This document shows, piece after piece, positions 60,207 through 64,000 of a stretch of DNA of 64,000 nt (its first letter is position 1; the number at the start of each line of letters is the position of its first letter). Where the stretch lies: positions 2,557,501 to 2,621,500 of the forward strand of contig NZ_AP014946.1 in assembly GCF_002355335.1 (NCBI RefSeq), read 5' to 3'. Both the position numbers and the translations under genes were made by a program. The notes under the pieces are model-generated. The model was not told the DNA's origin. It saw nothing but the letters and a program-made list of their open reading frames with translations, and searched no databases. The DNA comes from Variibacter gotjawalensis (GTDB lineage: Bacteria; Pseudomonadota; Alphaproteobacteria; Rhizobiales; Xanthobacteraceae).

Positions 60207-60318
60207 GTCATTGCGAGGAGCCGCGGCGCGAAGCGCAAAGCGGCGACGTGGCAATCCAGAGGCCAAGAAGGAAGAACTGGATTGCTTCGTCGCCGTTAAA
60301 GCGGCTCCTCGCAATGAC
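60207..60318. repeat. Interspersed palindrome family D ('gtcattgcgag')
   Basis: A 112-base palindrome with ends gtcattgcgaggagccg and cggctcctcgcaatgac, and inner arms gcgacgtggcaatccag and ctggattgcttcgtcgc. It sits between the GST and the acyl-CoA ligase genes. Very similar elements are common in Bradyrhizobium and Rhodopseudomonas genomes, which supports the taxonomic placement. Confidence 0.85.
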
Positions 60319-60333
60319 GGAGAGGCTGCGGCC

Positions 60334-61962
60334 TCAAACCGCTTTCGCCATCTCGCGGAGCCTGAACTTCTGAACCTTACCGGTGCTGGTCTTCGGCAAC
60401 TCGGTGAACACCACGTGGCGCGGCACTTTGTAGCGCGCGAGATTGTCGCGGCACCAAGCAATCAGCTCGTCCGCCGTCGCGGTCTTACCGGGCTTGAGCT
60501 CGACGAAGGCGCACGGCGTCTCGCCCCACTTGTCGTCCGGCTTGGCGACGACGGCCGCGCCACCGACGGCCGGATGCTTGAACAGCGCATCCTCGACCTC
60601 GATCGACGAGATGTTCTCGCCGCCCGAGATGATGATGTCCTTCGAGCGATCCTTGAGCTGGACGTAGCCGTCCGGATACATCACGCCGAGATCGCCGGTA
60701 TGGAACCAGCCGCCTTCGAACGCGGAGTCGGTGGCCTTCTTGTTCTTCAGATAACCGCGCATGACGACGTTGCCGCGCATCATCACTTCGCCGATCGTCG
60801 TGCCGTCGCGCGGCACCGGCTGCATCGTCTCGGGATCTTTCACGTCGAGGGCGTCGAGCACAGCGTAAGCGACGCCTTGTCGCGCTTTCTTCGCCGCTTG
60901 CTCGGCGAGCGAGAGCGCGTCCCAATCGGTATTCCAATCGTTGACGACCGTCGGCCCGTAGCACTCCGTGAGCCCGTAGAGATGCGTTACGTTGAAGCCC
61001 GCATCCTTCATCGCGGCGAGCACGGCTTCCGGCGGCGGCGCCGCAGCCGTGAAGAACTCCACCACATGCGGCAGCGGCTTCTTCTCGTCGTCCGGTGCGT
61101 TGAGCAGCGTCGCCATCACGATCGGCGCACCGCAGAGGTGCGTCACCTTATGCGTCGCGATGAGGTCGAACATCTGCGCGGCACGCACTTGGCGCAGGCA
61201 CACATGCGTTCCGGCGACCACCGAGAGCGACCACGGAAAGCACCAGCCGTTGCAGTGGAACATCGGCAGCGTCCAGAGATAGACCGGATGCTTGGCCATC
61301 GAGGCCGTGACGATGTTGCCCATCGCGAGCAGAGCGGCGCCGCGATGGTGATAAACGACACCCTTCGGATCGCCTGTCGTGCCAGACGTATAGTTGAGAG
61401 CGATCGCGTCCCATTCGTCCGGCGGCAGCGACCACGCGTAGTTCTCATCGCCGGCGGCGACCAACTCCTCGTACTCGATCTTGCCGAGCCGCTCGCCGAG
61501 GCCGGAATATTCCGGATCGTCATAGTCGATGACCAGCGGTTTGACCTTGGCGAGGCTGAGCGCCTCCTTGATCACGGGCGAAAACTCGCGGTCCGTGATG
61601 AGAATTTTCGTCTCCGCGTGATCGAACGTGAAGGCGAGCACCTGCGCGTCGAGCCGCGTGTTGAGCGTATTGAGCACGCCGCCGGTCATCGGCACCCCGT
61701 AATGGCACTCGAGCATCGCGGGCGTATTGGCAAGCATCACCGTGACGGTGTCGCCGCGTCCGATCCCGCGCTGCGCCAAGGCCGAGGCGAGCTTGCGCGA
61801 GCGGGCATAGAACTCTCGATACGTCCGCCGCAGCGACCCGTGCACGATCGCGACCTGATCCGGAAACACGCCGGCCGACCGCGCCAAATAGCTGAGCGGC
61901 GACAGCGGCTGATAATTCGCAGGGTTCTTATCGAGGTCGATATCATACTGGTTACGCGACAC
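60334..61962 (-). CDS. Acyl-CoA synthetase (AMP-forming, AlkK-like)
   Basis: Fatty-acid-type CoA ligase, 542 aa. Motifs are YTSGTTGDPKGVVYHH, the conserved LPMFHCNGWCFPWS, YGLTECYGP, GGWFHTGDLGVMYPDGYVQLKDRSKDIIISGGENISSIEVED and PKTSTGKVQKFRLRE with the acyl-transfer Lys. The pattern and length resemble medium-chain AlkK-type enzymes. A GTG at 61962 with AGGAG seven bases upstream is chosen; the longer reading to 62013 has no site. It is the fourth AMP-forming ligase in this window. Confidence 0.92.
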   Translation of the reverse strand: MSRNQYDIDLDKNPANYQPLSPLSYLARSAGVFPDQVAIVHGSLRRTYREFYARSRKLASALAQRGIGRGDTVTVMLANTPAMLECHYGVPMTGGVLNTLNTRLDAQVLAFTFDHAETKILITDREFSPVIKEALSLAKVKPLVIDYDDPEYSGLGERLGKIEYEELVAAGDENYAWSLPPDEWDAIALNYTSGTTGDPKGVVYHHRGAALLAMGNIVTASMAKHPVYLWTLPMFHCNGWCFPWSLSVVAGTHVCLRQVRAAQMFDLIATHKVTHLCGAPIVMATLLNAPDDEKKPLPHVVEFFTAAAPPPEAVLAAMKDAGFNVTHLYGLTECYGPTVVNDWNTDWDALSLAEQAAKKARQGVAYAVLDALDVKDPETMQPVPRDGTTIGEVMMRGNVVMRGYLKNKKATDSAFEGGWFHTGDLGVMYPDGYVQLKDRSKDIIISGGENISSIEVEDALFKHPAVGGAAVVAKPDDKWGETPCAFVELKPGKTATADELIAWCRDNLARYKVPRHVVFTELPKTSTGKVQKFRLREMAKAV

Positions 61963-62025
61963 GGGTGTCTCCTGAGCTCGCGGGAGACTAGCGAGCGCTC
62001 GTGAAGCGATCAATCGTCGCGGCGC

Positions 62026-63705
62026 TTACTTCGCTGCCGCAGCGGCCGCCAAACGCGTCATTCCTTCGCGAGAGATGGCGCAGATCGGTCCCGATTTGGC
62101 CGCCGCTTCCCGCAGCCGGGGTGGCAGATACCGACAGCCGACGACAATCCCGTCGGAATCGCGATCGATGAGATATGCGATCGGGTCTTTGATCGTGCCC
62201 TCCCACGGACCAAATATCCCCGTAAAGTGTAAGGGGCGGTAAGAATCCTGCAGCACGAGGTAGGTGAGATCGTCAATGACCAGGCGATTGAGCCGACGCC
62301 CTTTCGGCATGCCGCTTGCCGCCATCGCTTCGCTGATGTTGAGCTCGATTTCGCGACGCCCCGCGATCGACACGGAATATGGTTGTCCGGCTGCATAGCC
62401 CGGCGTCGTATTCGCTCGTGCGAGCGGAACGGCGTACGCCCACATCACGAAGGCCTGCGTGACGATTGCGATCGGCACCGCGATAAACGTCAAACCCCGT
62501 GCGTATACGGAGATCCGATCGGTGGTACGAAGCGACCAGCAGATCACGATGAAAATAGCGAGCATCGGCAGGACGTGCGCTGCCTCGTATACATTTCGAT
62601 TGAGTTGACTGGCTCCCCATGCGGCGATCACGGCGGCGACGGAAACCGCGATGACGACGCGGGTGTCACCGAATGCCAATAGGCCTCGCCTGACGACGAA
62701 AGCAATCAAAAAGGCGATGGCAATTATGGTTGCGAAAGCCCAAATCAAGCAGATCGCGAGAAAGAGCGGAGTGTGGAGCACCGGTGCAACGCGGTTCGGC
62801 GGCAGCCAGTGCGACATCGGTGGCTCGACCGGCACAGCGAGCGCGACGTAATTGAGCGGATTTGCACCTTTGAGAAGTTGTAGAACGAACGCCGAAAAGC
62901 CGTTCTGCTGAAGAAAAGTCACGAAGATGCTTTCGCTGGCGAACATCTCGAAAAGAATCGGATCGTTCGGGCACTGGAAGCGGCCGCTCCAATACACAGC
63001 GGAGACCGCCGCGGAAGCGACAAGCAGTAGTGCACCTAGTGTGCGTGGGAGCACGGTGCCCTTGCCGCGGCTCGAGACCAGCAGACTTCCGAGGGCGATC
63101 AGTACATATACAACCCCCTTCAGATGATAACTTTGCGCCACGATCGATAACGCGACGATGAGCAGCATTTTGCACCAAGCGGCCCGCGCGGAATTGAGCT
63201 GCGGAAATCGCGCTAAGCTTGTGAGCACGATCAGCGCCGATGTCAGCACCAGGATTTGCTCCGGCCTGCTCATCACCAGCACGAGAGGAAGTACTCCCGC
63301 CGTCAGCAGCGCGAATACCAGCGCGGCCGTCAGTCGGCTTTGTTCGGGCTCCGCTTCAAGCTGCTGCACCAAGCGCCAGAACAAGCCGATTGATACGAGC
63401 GCACAAACGACGCCGGCAGCGCGTACGAAAATCGGCGCCGCCAATACGTCGTTGGCGATGGCCGAGAAGTATCGCATCGGCATGATGAACCAAGGCGGCG
63501 TCGCAAAACTAGTGGGACCACAACTATCGTTCAGGAGGCTATCTGCGCCATCAATCGCCGCGCGGCGAAGAAACCGCCAGCCCACCTCGTCGGTGTAAAC
63601 CGGCAGGAGCCAGCCGAAGAGGATCGCGGCGATGAGGCAGACAAGCGACACGCCGAGCAACCATCGCGAAATCGAGGACGGTCTATCAATCAAGTCTGTG
63701 GACAT
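62026..63705 (-). CDS. Polytopic membrane protein, possible GT-C-type glycosyltransferase
   Basis: Large membrane protein, 559 aa, with about 11-12 hydrophobic segments. After the first helix, LLPVYTDEVGWRFLRRAAIDGADSLLNDSCGPTSFATPPWFIMPM forms a long periplasmic loop with an acidic pair (DE), reminiscent of ArnT/PMT-type GT-C enzymes, though no close match is recognised. The C-terminal ~120 residues are soluble (DSYRPLHFTGIFGPWEGTIKDPIAYLIDRDSDGIVVGCRYLPPRL). ATG at 63705 is preferred over 63744. Its codon use is less GC-biased at the third position than most neighbours, hinting at a horizontal or fast-evolving origin. Confidence 0.6.
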   Translation of the reverse strand: MSTDLIDRPSSISRWLLGVSLVCLIAAILFGWLLPVYTDEVGWRFLRRAAIDGADSLLNDSCGPTSFATPPWFIMPMRYFSAIANDVLAAPIFVRAAGVVCALVSIGLFWRLVQQLEAEPEQSRLTAALVFALLTAGVLPLVLVMSRPEQILVLTSALIVLTSLARFPQLNSARAAWCKMLLIVALSIVAQSYHLKGVVYVLIALGSLLVSSRGKGTVLPRTLGALLLVASAAVSAVYWSGRFQCPNDPILFEMFASESIFVTFLQQNGFSAFVLQLLKGANPLNYVALAVPVEPPMSHWLPPNRVAPVLHTPLFLAICLIWAFATIIAIAFLIAFVVRRGLLAFGDTRVVIAVSVAAVIAAWGASQLNRNVYEAAHVLPMLAIFIVICWSLRTTDRISVYARGLTFIAVPIAIVTQAFVMWAYAVPLARANTTPGYAAGQPYSVSIAGRREIELNISEAMAASGMPKGRRLNRLVIDDLTYLVLQDSYRPLHFTGIFGPWEGTIKDPIAYLIDRDSDGIVVGCRYLPPRLREAAAKSGPICAISREGMTRLAAAAAAK

Positions 63706-63818
63706 GCTGCGATTGAGATCGGAGGGGCCGGAAGCAAGAATCACACGATCTTATCGGCCGGGTGGCAAAATGTCCTGCGCATGGCTAGGCTTGAGAAAAC
63801 AGGCCGGGAGAAACGCCG

Positions 63819-64000
63819 TTGCAGCCCATCCGCGTCGGAGACGTAACGATCCATCGCATCGTCGAGCAGGAGCAGCCGCTGTTCGACGCCTTCAAATTCT
63901 TTCCCGATCTGACGCCGGAGATCTTGGCCGAGAACGCATGGCTGACGCCGCGTTTCATCACGGCCGACCACAAGCTCAATCTCTGCGTCCAGAGCTATCT
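63819..64000 (+). CDS. MBL-fold metallo-hydrolase, N-terminal part
   Basis: The first 60 residues of a gene cut by the window edge: MQPIRVGDVTIHRIVEQEQPLFDAFKFFPDLTPEILAENAWLTPRFITADHKLNLCVQSY. The layout (VGDVTIHRIVE, FFPDLTPE, LNLCVQSY) matches the start of a metallo-beta-lactamase-fold hydrolase family of Rhizobiales; the zinc HxHxDH motif would follow outside the window. TTG at 63819 has GGGAG about nine bases upstream. It is divergent from the membrane protein gene. Confidence 0.75.
   Translation, partial: MQPIRVGDVTIHRIVEQEQPLFDAFKFFPDLTPEILAENAWLTPRFITADHKLNLCVQSY

Noticed and set aside
60106-62004. 632-codon frame antisense to the acyl-CoA ligase
   Set aside because: It passes through a palindromic repeat and has the Arg/His-rich look of a shadow frame.
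1-64000. CRISPR array, prophage, IS element, tRNA or rRNA gene
   Set aside because: No regularly spaced short repeats, no transposase or phage genes, and no cloverleaf or rRNA sequence was recognised by eye. A tRNA or ncRNA search tool would be needed to exclude short or unusual cases.

Overview
The window is a GC-rich chromosomal segment of an alphaproteobacterium, most likely in the Rhizobiales/Hyphomicrobiales near the Nitrobacteraceae-Xanthobacteraceae (Bradyrhizobium, Rhodopseudomonas and Pseudolabrys relatives). Pointers are the fused indolepyruvate:ferredoxin oxidoreductase, the 50-aa aa3-oxidase subunit IV beside a split transhydrogenase (pntAA-pntAB-pntB), several acyl-CoA ligases, orphan Bug-type binding proteins, TTAACCAT boxes, and the 'gtcattgcgag', 'gtcatccc' and 'gtcatggcccg' interspersed palindromes. 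This placement is inference from gene content. I see no tRNA, rRNA, insertion sequence, prophage or CRISPR array. No gene-free stretch exceeds about 300 bases; the longest gaps hold interspersed repeats.

Layout. 0-1.7 kb: cobalt-type nitrile hydratase genes (minus strand) behind a 45-aa membrane ORF. 1.9-4.9 kb: TRAP transporter dctPQM with a repeat between dctP and dctQ. 4.9-9.1 kb: SDR/TetR divergent pair, acyl-CoA ligase, DUF4112 protein, hemolysin-III-like protein. 9.4-15.1 kb: indolepyruvate oxidoreductase and a HerA-like ATPase. 15.3-25.6 kb: Crp/Fnr regulator and a catabolic-type locus with an acyl-CoA synthetase translationally coupled to livG, then livH, livM, binding protein, livF, a zinc peptidase and a PaaK-like CoA ligase. 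25.7-30.5 kb: 5'-nucleotidase-like protein, ferrochelatase, SPFH/NfeD pair, Gly-rich secreted protein. 30.6-35.8 kb: nitronate monooxygenase, Bug receptor, arabinose-5-phosphate isomerase, GGDEF protein. 35.8-42.3 kb: beta-barrel protein, GalU, lytic transglycosylase, TerC protein, XRE regulator with an overlapping partner. 42.3-51.3 kb: M3 peptidase, AarF/UbiB kinase, COX IV plus pntAA-AB-B, second Bug receptor, alpha/beta hydrolase. 51.3-56.3 kb: DUF2147, TPR lipoprotein, rpsU, vapBC, purEK, two YdcH-like proteins. 56.4-64 kb: GMC oxidoreductase, two coupled secreted proteins, GST, acyl-CoA ligase, polytopic membrane protein, and the start of an MBL-fold enzyme.

How the genes fit together. 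Most of the window is household and nutrient-scavenging metabolism: uptake of organic acids (TRAP, ABC and Bug systems), CoA activation of carboxylic acids (four AMP-forming ligases) and aromatic amino-acid-derived 2-oxoacid oxidation. The best candidate for an under-described system is the 16-25.5 kb locus, where two different CoA-ligase families flank one Liv-type transporter. A second layer is non-coding: five families of structured interspersed repeats, some inside operons and some in opposite orientations, plus candidate operators in front of iorAB, the XRE pair, vapBC and the beta-barrel gene, and a two-hairpin purEK leader. Coordinates and motifs were read by eye; family names come from recognised sequence features, not searches.
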